64,000 nucleotides of DNA, from assembly GCA_017529865.1 (NCBI GenBank), contig JAFXNA010000003.1:42564-106563 (forward strand), written 5' to 3'. The notes under the pieces are model-generated. The model made no database searches and had not been told where the DNA came from. It saw only the letters and a program-made list of their open reading frames with translations. Position 1 is the first letter of the stretch; the number at the start of each line of letters is the position of its first letter. Shown here piece by piece: positions 15,710 through 25,240 of this stretch. The DNA comes from Bacteroidaceae bacterium (GTDB taxonomy: Bacteria > Bacteroidota > Bacteroidia > Bacteroidales > Bacteroidaceae). Position numbers and translations under genes: made by a program.

Positions 15710-15876
15710 GCCTGCAAGCAGGCAGGAAGTTAAGCACTTCGTGCAGGACAATAGACTGCTGATGATTCGACTTGCAAAGTAATGTCCACAAGCAACGCTT
15801 GTTAACTCCCATGGGCTAAGCCCATTAACTCCATGCCGCAAGGCATAACTCCCACAAGCATAAGCTTGTTAACTCC
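15710..15876. repeat. Array of small hairpins with a constant spacer
   Basis: Hairpins with different arms: GCCTGC-AA-GCAGGC (15710), GCAC-TTC-GTGC (15734), ACAAGC-AAC-GCTTGT (15788), ATGGGC-TAA-GCCCAT (15811), ATGCC-GCAA-GGCAT (15833), ACAAGC-ATAA-GCTTGT (15854). The last four are each followed by TAACTCC at a 21-23 bp period. A looser relative with TAACTTC spacers is at 62958-63018. Confidence 0.8.
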
Positions 15877-15909
15877 AACTTCAGAAAATTAAATATAAAA
15901 AAAATATAA

Positions 15910-16521
15910 ATGGACTATAACACGCAAAGAGAGAAACTGAAACTCACTGAATATGGACGCTGCATCCAGGAAATGGTGAATTACGCCATGAGCCTTAACG
16001 ACCGCAAGGAACGCCAGCGCTGCGCCTACACCATTATCGACCTGATGGCCAACATGCAGTCGTTTACCGGCAACGCCGAAGACTTCTACCAGAAACTCTG
16101 GAACCATCTGGCCTACATTTCCGACTACAAACTCGACATCGACTACCCCGTCGAGATACAACATATCGACAAGCAGGAGACCCATCGCGACACGGTTCCC
16201 TACCCCCAAAAGCGCATTGCACGCCGCCACTATGGAGCCATCATCGAACAGCTCACCAAACAGCTCACAGAGATGGAACCAGGTCCAGAACGCGACGAAC
16301 TGACTCGGCTTGTTGCCAATCAAATGAAACTGGCACTTGCCAAGTGGAATAGCAATGCTCTCGACGATGAGAAAATCCTCAGTGACCTTGCCGAGTACAC
16401 CAACGGAAAGATTTCACTCCTTCCATCCGAAATTAATCTCATGAGCGACAAGGAAGCTATTGCCAGCATTCAGCAGAACGAGGGCAGCAAAAGCAGCAAT
16501 AAAAAGAAAAAGAAGAAGTAA
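15910..16521 (+). CDS. DUF4290-family protein
   Basis: The 203-residue protein matches the conserved Bacteroidetes family DUF4290: it opens MDYNTQREKLKLTEYGR, continues with MVNYAM and RCAYTIIDLM, and has the HRDTVPYPQKRIARRHYG block near residue 97. It is helical, cytoplasmic and ends in a lysine run (NKKKKKK). The biochemical role is unknown. It sits directly before murA with no gap, an arrangement I recall as common in Bacteroidales, which suggests a link to envelope growth or to its regulation. Confidence 0.85.
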   Translation: MDYNTQREKLKLTEYGRCIQEMVNYAMSLNDRKERQRCAYTIIDLMANMQSFTGNAEDFYQKLWNHLAYISDYKLDIDYPVEIQHIDKQETHRDTVPYPQKRIARRHYGAIIEQLTKQLTEMEPGPERDELTRLVANQMKLALAKWNSNALDDEKILSDLAEYTNGKISLLPSEINLMSDKEAIASIQQNEGSKSSNKKKKKK

Positions 16522-17829
16522 ATGGCAACATTCATCATAGAAGGAGGACATACACTCAATGGTGAAATCACCCCACAAGGTGCCAAGAACGAAGCACTCG
16601 AAGTAATCTGTGCCACCCTGCTCACCAGCGAGCCTGTCACCATCAAAAATCTCCCCAACATACTCGATGTCAATAACCTCATCAGCCTCATGGAGCAGAT
16701 GGGGGTTAATGTACGTTGTAGGGGTAGCCACACTTGGACTTTCCAATCACGCGATCTGAACATGGACTACCTGCAAAGCGATGAGTTCATCAATCGCTGC
16801 GCATCACTCCGTGGTTCGGTCCTCTTGCTCGGTCCGCTGCTTGCACGATACCACAAAGCATGTGTGGCAAAACCCGGAGGTGACAAGATAGGCCGACGCC
16901 GACTCGACACTCACTTCCAAGGTATCAGCGAACTTGGTGCAGAGTTCACATACAACCAGCAACGTGGCATCTACGACATCTATGCCGACCATCTGCAAGG
17001 CAAATACATGCTCCTGGACGAAGCATCGGTGACCGGTACAGCCAACATCATTATGGCTGCAGCATTGGCCGAAGGGACGACCCAGATATACAACGCTGCC
17101 TGCGAACCCTACATTCAGCAACTGTGCAAGATGCTGAACCGCATGGGTGCAAAGATCAGCGGCATCGCATCGAACCTGCTCACCATCGAAGGCGTGAAAG
17201 AACTGCATGGAACAGAGCACACCGTGCTGCCCGACATGATTGAAGTTGGTTCGTTCATCGGTATGGCAGCTATGACGGGTGGCGATGTCACCATCAAGAA
17301 CGTATCGTACGAGAACCTCGGCATCATACCCGATGTATTCGGCCGAATGGGTATCACCATCGAACGTAAAGGCGACGACATCCATATCCCCAGCCACGAA
17401 AGCTACGAGGTGGGCTCGTTCATCGACGGAAGCATCATGACCTTCTCCGATGCCCCTTGGCCAGGACTCACACCAGACTTGTTGAGTGTGCTCCTCGTGG
17501 TAGCAACACAGGCGAAAGGATCTGTGCTCATTCATCAGAAGATGTTCGAAAGCCGTCTGTTCTTCGTCGATAAACTCATCGACATGGGTGCACAAATAAT
17601 CCTCTGCGATCCCCACCGTGCTGTTGTCGTAGGTCACGACCATCGCTTCAAGCTGAAAGGCTCGCGCATGTCGTCACCAGATATCCGTGCGGGCATCGCA
17701 ATGCTCATCGCAGCCATGAGTGCAGAAGGAGTGAGCCGCATCAGCAACATCGAGCAGATTGACCGCGGATACGAAGACATCGAAGCCCGACTCAATGCCC
17801 TCGGTGCAAACATCAGAAGAGAGGACTAG
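16522..17829 (+). CDS. murA: UDP-N-acetylglucosamine 1-carboxyvinyltransferase MurA (Asp in place of active-site Cys)
   Basis: The 435-residue enzyme transfers enolpyruvate from PEP to UDP-GlcNAc, the first committed step of peptidoglycan synthesis. GAKNEALE (residues 20-27) is the KN signature. In the active-site loop, where E. coli has PGGCAIG with Cys115, this protein reads PGGDKIG with Asp121. Cys-to-Asp MurA enzymes are known to stay active and to resist fosfomycin, so intrinsic resistance is expected. The start directly follows the DUF4290 stop. rimM follows after 2 bp. All six-fold inverted-barrel landmarks appear present and length is normal. Confidence 0.95.
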   Translation: MATFIIEGGHTLNGEITPQGAKNEALEVICATLLTSEPVTIKNLPNILDVNNLISLMEQMGVNVRCRGSHTWTFQSRDLNMDYLQSDEFINRCASLRGSVLLLGPLLARYHKACVAKPGGDKIGRRRLDTHFQGISELGAEFTYNQQRGIYDIYADHLQGKYMLLDEASVTGTANIIMAAALAEGTTQIYNAACEPYIQQLCKMLNRMGAKISGIASNLLTIEGVKELHGTEHTVLPDMIEVGSFIGMAAMTGGDVTIKNVSYENLGIIPDVFGRMGITIERKGDDIHIPSHESYEVGSFIDGSIMTFSDAPWPGLTPDLLSVLLVVATQAKGSVLIHQKMFESRLFFVDKLIDMGAQIILCDPHRAVVVGHDHRFKLKGSRMSSPDIRAGIAMLIAAMSAEGVSRISNIEQIDRGYEDIEARLNALGANIRRED

Positions 17830-17831
17830 GA

Positions 17832-18350
17832 ATGATAAAGAAAGAGGACACATACCCTATCGGACGCATCACCAAAGCCCACGGATTGAAAGGCGAAGTG
17901 GTGTTCAACTTCGAGGACGACATCTTCGACCGCGTGGAATGTCCCTACCTCATCTGTGAGGTCGATGGCATACTGGTCCCTTTCTTCATGGAGGAATACC
18001 GCTTCAAGACGGACGCCTCAGCACTCGTGAAATTCGAGGACATCGACTCAGCCGACCAAGCCCAACAGCTCGTTGGCAGCGAAGTGTACTTCGAAAACAA
18101 ATACGTCGAAGAAGGTGATGCAGAGGAGGTGTCGCTCAACTACTTCATCGGCTTTACCATCAATGATACCGACGGGCAGACAATCGGTACAATCAGAGGG
18201 ATTGACGACCAAACGGAGAACTGGCTGTTCCAAGTTGAGACACCAACCGGCAATGTCCTCATCCCTGCCCACGAAGACTTCATTACAGATATCAACCATA
18301 AAGACAAAACCATAGAGATGAACCTTCCCGAAGGTTTGTTAGACTTATGA
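17832..18350 (+). CDS. rimM: Ribosome maturation factor RimM
   Basis: The 172-residue protein has the N-terminal RimM barrel signature (PIGRITKAHGLKGEVVF, residues 9-25) and a C-terminal PRC-barrel region (YFIGFTINDTDGQTIG, then VLIPAHEDFI). RimM binds ribosomal protein S19 and helps the 30S head to mature. It starts 2 bp after murA and overlaps dxr by 4 bp (ATGA), so the three are one transcript and coupled in translation. Confidence 0.94.
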   Translation: MIKKEDTYPIGRITKAHGLKGEVVFNFEDDIFDRVECPYLICEVDGILVPFFMEEYRFKTDASALVKFEDIDSADQAQQLVGSEVYFENKYVEEGDAEEVSLNYFIGFTINDTDGQTIGTIRGIDDQTENWLFQVETPTGNVLIPAHEDFITDINHKDKTIEMNLPEGLLDL

Positions 18351-19495
18351 ACGAAAAGAAACGAATAGCAATATTGGGGTCAACCGGTTCGATCGGCACA
18401 CAAGCCCTGGAGGTGATTGAAGAACAGAACCACCTCTACGAAGCCTATGTGTTGACGGCCAACAACAGCGCCGACCTGCTGATTGAGCAAGCACGCAAGT
18501 ACAATCCGGCAGCAGTGGTTATCGCCAACGACCTCCATTACGATAAAGTCAAAGATGCTCTGGCCGACCTGCCGATTAAAGTGTATGCAGGAGCCGATGC
18601 CCTCTGCCAAGTGGTGCAGGACGAAAATGTAGACATCGTCCTCGCATCGATGGTCGGATTCGCAGGCTTACGTCCTACTATTAGTGCCATTCAGGCAGGA
18701 AAGATGATTGCACTGGCCAACAAGGAAACCCTTGTGGTAGCAGGCGAACTCATCAATCGTCTGACCCGAGAGTATCAAGTGCCTTTGCTACCAGTCGATA
18801 GTGAACACTCAGCCATCTTCCAATGTTTGGAACACGGTAACCGCATCGAGAAGATTCTCTTGACCTGCAGCGGCGGTCCGTTCCGTAAACTCTCTGCCCA
18901 AGAATTGGCCACTGTTACCAAAGCCCACGCCTTGGCACATCCCACATGGAACATGGGCGCCAAGATTACCATCGACTCTGCAACCCTGATGAACAAAGGA
19001 TTCGAAGTGATTGAAGCCAAGTGGCTCTTTGGCGTTCGTCCTGAGCAAATCCAGGTGGTGGTACACCCACAATCGGTCATCCATTCGATGGTACAATTCG
19101 AAGACGGAGCCGTGAAAGCCCAACTCGGTGTACCCGACATGCGTCTGCCCATCCAGTATGCCTTCAGCTATCCAAAGCGACTGAAAGCATCGTTCGACCG
19201 TGTGGACTTCTTCAAGATGAAAGATCTTACCTTCGAACAGCCCGATACCGATCGTTTCCGTTGCCTCGCATTGGCCTATGAAGCGTTGGACAAAGGCGGC
19301 AATATGCCATGTATCGTGAATGCGGCGAACGAAATCGCGAACCGCGCCTTCATCGAGGACAAGATTACGTTCCACAGAATCAGCGAAATCATTGAGCAGT
19401 CGATGAATCACATGACTTTCTCTACCGATTCATCACTCGACACATATTTATTAACAGATAAAGAAACACGCGAATACGCAAAAACTCTATTGTAA
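18347..19495 (+). CDS. dxr: 1-deoxy-D-xylulose 5-phosphate reductoisomerase
   Basis: The 382-residue enzyme makes 2-C-methyl-D-erythritol 4-phosphate from DXP with NADPH, the second step of the MEP isoprenoid pathway. The NADPH site is ILGSTGSIGTQALEVI (residues 9-24). The substrate and metal block is LLPVDSEHSAIFQCL near residue 145, with CSGGPF and GAKITIDSATLMNKGFE further on. Length is normal. Another MEP gene, ispF, closes the same gene run at 26.5 kb. rseP follows after 6 bp. Confidence 0.96.
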   Translation: MNEKKRIAILGSTGSIGTQALEVIEEQNHLYEAYVLTANNSADLLIEQARKYNPAAVVIANDLHYDKVKDALADLPIKVYAGADALCQVVQDENVDIVLASMVGFAGLRPTISAIQAGKMIALANKETLVVAGELINRLTREYQVPLLPVDSEHSAIFQCLEHGNRIEKILLTCSGGPFRKLSAQELATVTKAHALAHPTWNMGAKITIDSATLMNKGFEVIEAKWLFGVRPEQIQVVVHPQSVIHSMVQFEDGAVKAQLGVPDMRLPIQYAFSYPKRLKASFDRVDFFKMKDLTFEQPDTDRFRCLALAYEALDKGGNMPCIVNAANEIANRAFIEDKITFHRISEIIEQSMNHMTFSTDSSLDTYLLTDKETREYAKTLL

Positions 19496-19501
19496 ACACC
19501 C

Positions 19502-21064
19502 ATGGAAGTAGTATTGATAAAAATAGCACAAGTAGTGGCAGCATTCAGTTTGCTGATTGTACTACACGAAGGAGGTCACTTTCTCTTTGCCAAATTGTTT
19601 AAGATCCGCGTCGAGAAGTTCTTCCTCTTCTTCGATTTCCCTCTCATGACGCCTCGACCACAATTTGCTTTCCTCACCTATCGGCAAGGAAAGATCTCAT
19701 TGTTGAAATACACCAAAATCACGACTCCAAAGAAATCCGATGCCTCCGACGCAGACAAGACATCTAACGAGCCAGACTACAAGGCAAGTGCTTTCTCCGT
19801 GCTTAGCTGGAACAAAGGGAAACTGGATATCTGCAAGTGGGAACACGGCCTTGAGAAGATTGCTGAAGAGGAAAGCAAACAGCCTAAGTACGCAACAGAA
19901 TACGGAATCGGATGGTTGCCATTAGGAGGTTATGTCAACATCTCCGGTATGATTGACGAATCGAAGCAACAGCTGTCAGCCGAACCAAAGCCTTGGGAAT
20001 TCAGAACTAAACCAGCATGGCAACGTTTGCTGGTGATGCTTGGAGGTATCATCGTCAACTTCATCACGGCCTTTGTCATCTATATGGCAGTCCTCTTCAC
20101 TTGGGGAGAGAGCTATGTGAAACCTACCGACATCACCAACGGTATGAAATTCAGCGAAACAGCGAAAGCTGATGGATTTGCTGATGGCGATATCATCATT
20201 AAGACCGATGGAAAAGAGGTCAAGACTTGGAGCATTAATGTGCTGAGAGACATCTCCAACTCAAAAGAAGTCACAGTTCTTCGTGAAGACAAAGAGGTTG
20301 CCATCAAAATGCCGGAGAAAATGAACATGCTGGAGATGGCTCAAAGCAATCCTCCATATATGGACATCCTCGTTCCATTCAATATCGACAGCATCATTCC
20401 TGGTTCGCCAGCTGAAGCTGCGGGATTGAAAGTGGGTGATGTCATCACAGAACTCAACGGAGAGAAGTTGAGCGACTTTAATGACCTGGTCTATCAACTG
20501 GCCGCTATGAAAGGTTCGCTTACTGAGAATTCCACAGCAGCCGACAGTCTGAAGATGAGAAGCATCTCATTTGTAGTCAACGGCCAGGACACCCTGAACG
20601 CGGTTCTCACCCATGAGTTTACATTCGGATTCAGCAACCCGGCACCGAAATACGACATCACGACCAAAGAATACGGACTGTTGGAGTGTATTCCTGCGGG
20701 CTTTGCATCGGGATGGGATAAACTCTGCAACTATGTGAACGACCTCAAATACCTCTTCTCCGCCCAAGGAGCGAAGAGTGTTTCGGGTGTCATCGGCATC
20801 ACGAACATCTTCCCAGAGACTTGGGATTGGCAGAAATTCTGGCTGCTCACGGCATTATTGTCCATTGCACTGGGTGTGATGAACGTTTTACCGATTCCTG
20901 CCCTCGACGGTGGACATGCTGTCTTTGCCATCTACGAGATGGTAACTCGCCGCAAACCAAGTGACAAAGTATTAGAGAAAGCCCAGTACATCGGTTTTGC
21001 CATCCTGATTGGTTTGCTAATACTGGCAACATGGAACGATATAACAAGACTCTTAGGATTATAA
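19502..21064 (+). CDS. rseP: RseP-type site-2 intramembrane zinc protease
   Basis: The 520-residue membrane protease has the HExxH metal site HEGGH at residues 22-26 in the first helix and the third ligand in LDGGH (Leu468-Asp469-Gly470) near the C-terminus. A PDZ domain with PGSPAEAAGLKVGDVI lies in the periplasmic part, and a second degenerate PDZ precedes it. RseP-type enzymes cut single-pass anti-sigma factors and remnant signal peptides in the membrane. At 520 residues it is longer than the E. coli protein owing to an insertion of about 60 residues after the first helix, as in other Bacteroidetes. The anti-sigma-like protein at 6797 is a possible substrate, by inference only. Confidence 0.93.
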   Translation: MEVVLIKIAQVVAAFSLLIVLHEGGHFLFAKLFKIRVEKFFLFFDFPLMTPRPQFAFLTYRQGKISLLKYTKITTPKKSDASDADKTSNEPDYKASAFSVLSWNKGKLDICKWEHGLEKIAEEESKQPKYATEYGIGWLPLGGYVNISGMIDESKQQLSAEPKPWEFRTKPAWQRLLVMLGGIIVNFITAFVIYMAVLFTWGESYVKPTDITNGMKFSETAKADGFADGDIIIKTDGKEVKTWSINVLRDISNSKEVTVLREDKEVAIKMPEKMNMLEMAQSNPPYMDILVPFNIDSIIPGSPAEAAGLKVGDVITELNGEKLSDFNDLVYQLAAMKGSLTENSTAADSLKMRSISFVVNGQDTLNAVLTHEFTFGFSNPAPKYDITTKEYGLLECIPAGFASGWDKLCNYVNDLKYLFSAQGAKSVSGVIGITNIFPETWDWQKFWLLTALLSIALGVMNVLPIPALDGGHAVFAIYEMVTRRKPSDKVLEKAQYIGFAILIGLLILATWNDITRLLGL

Positions 21065-21080
21065 ACTGATTCATATCAAT

Positions 21081-21695
21081 ATGAAGATACTTGCAGTTGG
21101 CATGAATTATGCCTCACACAATAAAGAGCTAAATCACACGTTATTATTACAGAACCCTGTGATTTTCTCGAAGTCAGACTCTGCAATCCTGAAAAATCGG
21201 AAGCCCTTCTTCATTCCAGATTTTGCAAAGCGGTTTGACCACGAGATTGAGATTGTTGTGAAGATTAGCCATGTGGGTAAGAATATCTCAGAACGATTTG
21301 CACATCGGTACTACGATGAGATAACGGTAGGCATTGATTTCACTGCTCGCGACTTGCAAGACGAACTGACAGCCAAAGGTCTGCCTTGGGAACTCTGTAA
21401 GAGTTTCGACAATTCAGCTGCAATTGGAGAATTTGTTGATAAAAACACGCTCCCAGCAGTCAACGATTTGCATTTTCATCTTGACATTGATGGACAGACC
21501 AAGCAAACAGGCTATTCTGGCGATATGATTCATTCCATCGATAAGATTATTGCATTCGTCAGCCAATATTTCACGTTGAAGACAGGCGATCTCATTTTCA
21601 CAGGCACACCTTCAGGCATAGGTCCCGTAGCGGAAGGCCAGCATCTGGAAGGATACCTTGAAGGAAACAAATTATTAGACATCAAAGTAAAATAG
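21081..21695 (+). CDS. Fumarylacetoacetate hydrolase-family protein
   Basis: The 204-residue protein has the FAH-fold blocks: ILAVGMNYASHNKE at the start, PVIFSKSDSAI, the metal ligands in FDHEIEIVV, GIDFTARDLQDE, and LIFTGTPSGIGPV near the end. Family members include acylpyruvase and oxaloacetate decarboxylase-type enzymes; the exact reaction is not set by these motifs. Length is typical of the short single-domain subgroup. It sits 16 bp after rseP and 5 bp before porU, so it is cotranscribed, but no metabolic link to secretion is evident. Confidence 0.88.
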   Translation: MKILAVGMNYASHNKELNHTLLLQNPVIFSKSDSAILKNRKPFFIPDFAKRFDHEIEIVVKISHVGKNISERFAHRYYDEITVGIDFTARDLQDELTAKGLPWELCKSFDNSAAIGEFVDKNTLPAVNDLHFHLDIDGQTKQTGYSGDMIHSIDKIIAFVSQYFTLKTGDLIFTGTPSGIGPVAEGQHLEGYLEGNKLLDIKVK

Positions 21696-21700
21696 CAACT

Positions 21701-24700
21701 ATGATAAGACGGATAATAACAATAGGCCTTGTGTTTGCGTTAGCAATGCAGGCATATTCACAAAGTAGTGCAGAAAGCAGGTATGCAGAACATTCTGCGC
21801 TTGCTTCGGGCAAGTGGGTTAAGATTCGTGTCAAGGATGAAGGCGTATATGCCATCACCAAAAGCAAACTCCAGAAGATGGGATTCAGCAACCCTGAGAA
21901 AGTAAGCCTTTATGGCTACAACCTTCCAATCCTACCTGAAGCAAAGATTGAGAACATTAGCGACGACATGACAGAGATTCCTGTGTGGCGTCGTAGCGAC
22001 GGTTCATTACTGTTCTACTCATTCGGAACAACCAAATGGCAACGTAAAAACGGTTCCACAACGACGTTCACACGCATCAACAATCCGTACTCCTCATACA
22101 TCTATTACTTTGTGACAGAGCAACAGGAGGGTCAACCGGCAACAATGAGCAAAGAGAATGTCAGTTTAGATAGTTCTATCGAGACAACTGTAACGTTCCC
22201 TGAACACTCTATCATTGAGAAAGATGAAGTCAGCATCATCAATTCAGGTCGCACATTCTACGAGAACTATAACTACCTGAACGGAAACAAAAAGACTTAC
22301 ACCCTATCCACGGAAGGGATAGCAGACCCATCTGTTAGCCTCAATGTTCAATTTGTCGGCACGAATGGTTCCACATTGACCGTAACTGCGGATAGTACAT
22401 CCTTCTCACCTGTTTCCATTCGCAATGCAGTAGAATATGAATATGGTATTCAAGTAAACCGCACGTTTACATTTAAGAAAGCATTAGCAGAAACCTCAAA
22501 AGTTACCCTCACGCATACCAGAGGAAACGGCATATCGGGTTATCTGGATTATATCATTGCCAGCTATACACGCAAATTGGATATGACGGGCAACGATTAT
22601 CTGGCATTCCGTTCAAGTGACAGCTACTCTACCGAGAACAAATATGCCATCAGCGGAGCAAACGAAAACACACGAGTATGGCGTGTGACCTCGCCGCAAC
22701 AAACATGCGAACTTGAAGGCACATTGGGAAACGGAGTATATACCGTTCTTACAGACCAAGATGCGCCAACCCATGAATATGTAGCCGTAAATATCAATGC
22801 CAACTTCCCTGAACCAGACATCGTCGGCACCATCCAGAACCAAGACCTGCATGCACTTAGCAATATCGACTTGGTGATTATTGTTCCTGCCAACAATAAA
22901 CTGACTGCACAGGCGCAACGTCTTGCTGATGCTCACACGAAATACGACAGCCTCAGATGTGTCGTGGTCAGGGCCGATGAGATTTATAATGAATTCTCGT
23001 CAGGAACTCCTGATGCTACCGCTTATCGTCGATTCATGAAAATGCTGTACGACAAAGCGGAAACAGAGGCCGATCGTCCGAAGAACCTTTGTCTCTTTGG
23101 AGATGGCGTTTGGGACAATAGAATGGTTACGACCACGATGACCAAGAAAGACCCAGACGATTACCTGCTGTGCTATGAATCTGACAATTCGTTACACCAT
23201 ACTGACAGCTATGTATTAGAAGAGTATTATACACTCTTGGCCGATAACAAAGGTATCAGTCCATTGAAAGAGAAGCCCGACTGTGGTGTCGGACGTATAA
23301 CTGTAATGACCGTCAATGAAGCAAGGAGCGTGGTTGACAAACTAATCGGTTATATTGACAATTCACATGCTGGTGCTTGGAAGAATACTATCTGTATCAT
23401 GGCAGATGACGGAAATGCTAATACTCATATCAAGGATGCCGATGCTGTTGCCAAACAAGTTGAGGCATTGTATCCAAATTACAGAATGAGGAAGATTTAC
23501 TGGGATGCCTATAACAGAGAAGAGAGCGGAGCAGGACATTCTTACCCAGATGCCCGTAAAGATATCGTGAATCAGATTTCTGAGGGTGCACTCATCATGA
23601 ATTACACCGGACACGGTTCTGCTTATACCTTATCACACGAGCAGGTCATCAGCAGATCGGACTTCGCAGAATGGGATTCGCCCAATCTTCCACTATGGTT
23701 CATTGCAGCGTGCGATGTTACTCCATTTGACATGAATGTAGAAAACATTGCTGAAACCGCCTTGCAAAACAGCAAGGGTGCCGCTGTCGGAATGATTACC
23801 ACTACCCGTACAGTCTATGCTGCTCAGAATAGCAAGATTAATCAAGCATTCATGAAAAGCGTGTTGGCACAAACAGAAGGAGGAAGGCAATACACCCTTG
23901 GCGAGGCATTGGCAAAAGCGAAAAGCGACCTGATCGGACGAGGAGCCTTATCACATCGTGACTCACTCAATAAAGTTCACTATGTACTGATTGGTGACCC
24001 TGCCATCGCATTACCAGTACCTACCTACAAAGTGAAGGTTGACAAGGTGAACGACATTGCCGTTGAAGATACTGTCCAGACAATCAGTGCCGGCTCCATC
24101 GTATCCGTACAAGGACACATTGTCGACGAGGACGGGAACGAAGCCCCATATTTCAATGGCCTTATCACCCCTACTATCTTCGATAATCTGGAATTCATCA
24201 CTTGCAACAACAACGCAAAAGAGGATGTGACTCCATTCCAGTTCTATGCCCACACCCGAACGCTATTTGCCGGTAGTGACTCTATTAAACAGGGCAAATT
24301 CGATTTCACCTTCCCCGTACCGCTCGACATCAACTACTCCGACGAAAACGGTTTGATGTGCTTCTATGCCATTAATGCCGAGAGAAATATCGAAGCAAAC
24401 GGAAACTTCCAGGATTTCCTGATTGGTGGCACAGATAGCAATATATCCAACAACACGGTAGGTCCTGTATTAGTTGCAACACTGAATGGGGAGAAATTCT
24501 CGAACGTATTGTCAACAGACTCTATCATTAGCAATGTCATTCAGACCACAAATGTGCCAATGCACGAAACGCCATATTTCTTGGGTGTGATACAAGACGA
24601 AAACGGCATCAACGCCACTGGCAGTGGAATCGGACATGAGATTACAATCATTGTCGACAACGATCCTAATATGACTTACGACCTGAATAGGACGTTCAAG

Positions 24701-25156
24701 TATGCAACAGGCACTTGGACAACAGGTTCGGTCTATTGTAATTTGCCAGAGTTGTCAAAAGGCAGACATACACTTCTGTTCCGAGCATGGGATGTCTTGA
24801 ACAATTCATCCACACTTGAGATTGAATTTGATGTATACAAAGGCTTAAAGCCCAATCTGCTTAGTCTGCAGATTAATACCCCAGGCCGCAACAACATGCT
24901 CTCTGTCGTGATTGAAAATGACCGACCGAATTCTGCATTGAATATTGATGTCAGGATATACGACATGTCAGGCCGGGAGTTATGGCGAGGAGGAGAAACA
25001 GGAGTTAGCGCATCTAACTTCTACACATATACTTGCAACCTGAACGAAATGAACGGACATTTGCAACCAGGCATCTATATTTGCAAGGCCAGCATCTCTA
25101 CCGGAAACGGCGCTCAGGCATCCGAATCGAAAAAGTTTGCGGTTACAGCACAATAA
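21701..25156 (+). CDS. porU: Type IX secretion system sortase PorU
   Basis: The 1151-residue surface protein removes the C-terminal signal of type IX cargo and attaches it to anionic lipopolysaccharide. It has a signal peptide (ending MQAYSQ), a long N-terminal region, and a gingipain-like C25 peptidase domain with the catalytic pair His638 (NYTGHGSAY) and Cys671 (FIAACDVTP). The last 90 residues form a conserved C-terminal domain (VRIYDMSGRELWRGG, then LQPGIYICKA) like that of cargo proteins, which in PorU is retained. porV follows 84 bp downstream, the usual arrangement of this pair. Its presence means a working type IX system is likely, with other components elsewhere. Confidence 0.95.
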   Translation: MIRRIITIGLVFALAMQAYSQSSAESRYAEHSALASGKWVKIRVKDEGVYAITKSKLQKMGFSNPEKVSLYGYNLPILPEAKIENISDDMTEIPVWRRSDGSLLFYSFGTTKWQRKNGSTTTFTRINNPYSSYIYYFVTEQQEGQPATMSKENVSLDSSIETTVTFPEHSIIEKDEVSIINSGRTFYENYNYLNGNKKTYTLSTEGIADPSVSLNVQFVGTNGSTLTVTADSTSFSPVSIRNAVEYEYGIQVNRTFTFKKALAETSKVTLTHTRGNGISGYLDYIIASYTRKLDMTGNDYLAFRSSDSYSTENKYAISGANENTRVWRVTSPQQTCELEGTLGNGVYTVLTDQDAPTHEYVAVNINANFPEPDIVGTIQNQDLHALSNIDLVIIVPANNKLTAQAQRLADAHTKYDSLRCVVVRADEIYNEFSSGTPDATAYRRFMKMLYDKAETEADRPKNLCLFGDGVWDNRMVTTTMTKKDPDDYLLCYESDNSLHHTDSYVLEEYYTLLADNKGISPLKEKPDCGVGRITVMTVNEARSVVDKLIGYIDNSHAGAWKNTICIMADDGNANTHIKDADAVAKQVEALYPNYRMRKIYWDAYNREESGAGHSYPDARKDIVNQISEGALIMNYTGHGSAYTLSHEQVISRSDFAEWDSPNLPLWFIAACDVTPFDMNVENIAETALQNSKGAAVGMITTTRTVYAAQNSKINQAFMKSVLAQTEGGRQYTLGEALAKAKSDLIGRGALSHRDSLNKVHYVLIGDPAIALPVPTYKVKVDKVNDIAVEDTVQTISAGSIVSVQGHIVDEDGNEAPYFNGLITPTIFDNLEFITCNNNAKEDVTPFQFYAHTRTLFAGSDSIKQGKFDFTFPVPLDINYSDENGLMCFYAINAERNIEANGNFQDFLIGGTDSNISNNTVGPVLVATLNGEKFSNVLSTDSIISNVIQTTNVPMHETPYFLGVIQDENGINATGSGIGHEITIIVDNDPNMTYDLNRTFKYATGTWTTGSVYCNLPELSKGRHTLLFRAWDVLNNSSTLEIEFDVYKGLKPNLLSLQINTPGRNNMLSVVIENDRPNSALNIDVRIYDMSGRELWRGGETGVSASNFYTYTCNLNEMNGHLQPGIYICKASISTGNGAQASESKKFAVTAQ

Positions 25157-25240
25157 AATCAGAGTTTTTGAGTTATTATATACATAATAAGGTGTTGGCG
25201 AGTGTCGGCATCATCATACAAAACAGATTAAGATTATAAT

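Noticed and set aside
15710..15876. CRISPR array
   Set aside because: The repeated part is only 7-8 bp and the variable parts are palindromes of 14-16 bp, so this is a hairpin array and no cas genes are present.
16804..17643. 279-codon frame opposite murA
   Set aside because: It mirrors murA codon structure and is rich in His/Val/Cys with no domain.
18809..19411. 200-codon frame opposite dxr
   Set aside because: Antisense shadow of a conserved enzyme; no start signal.
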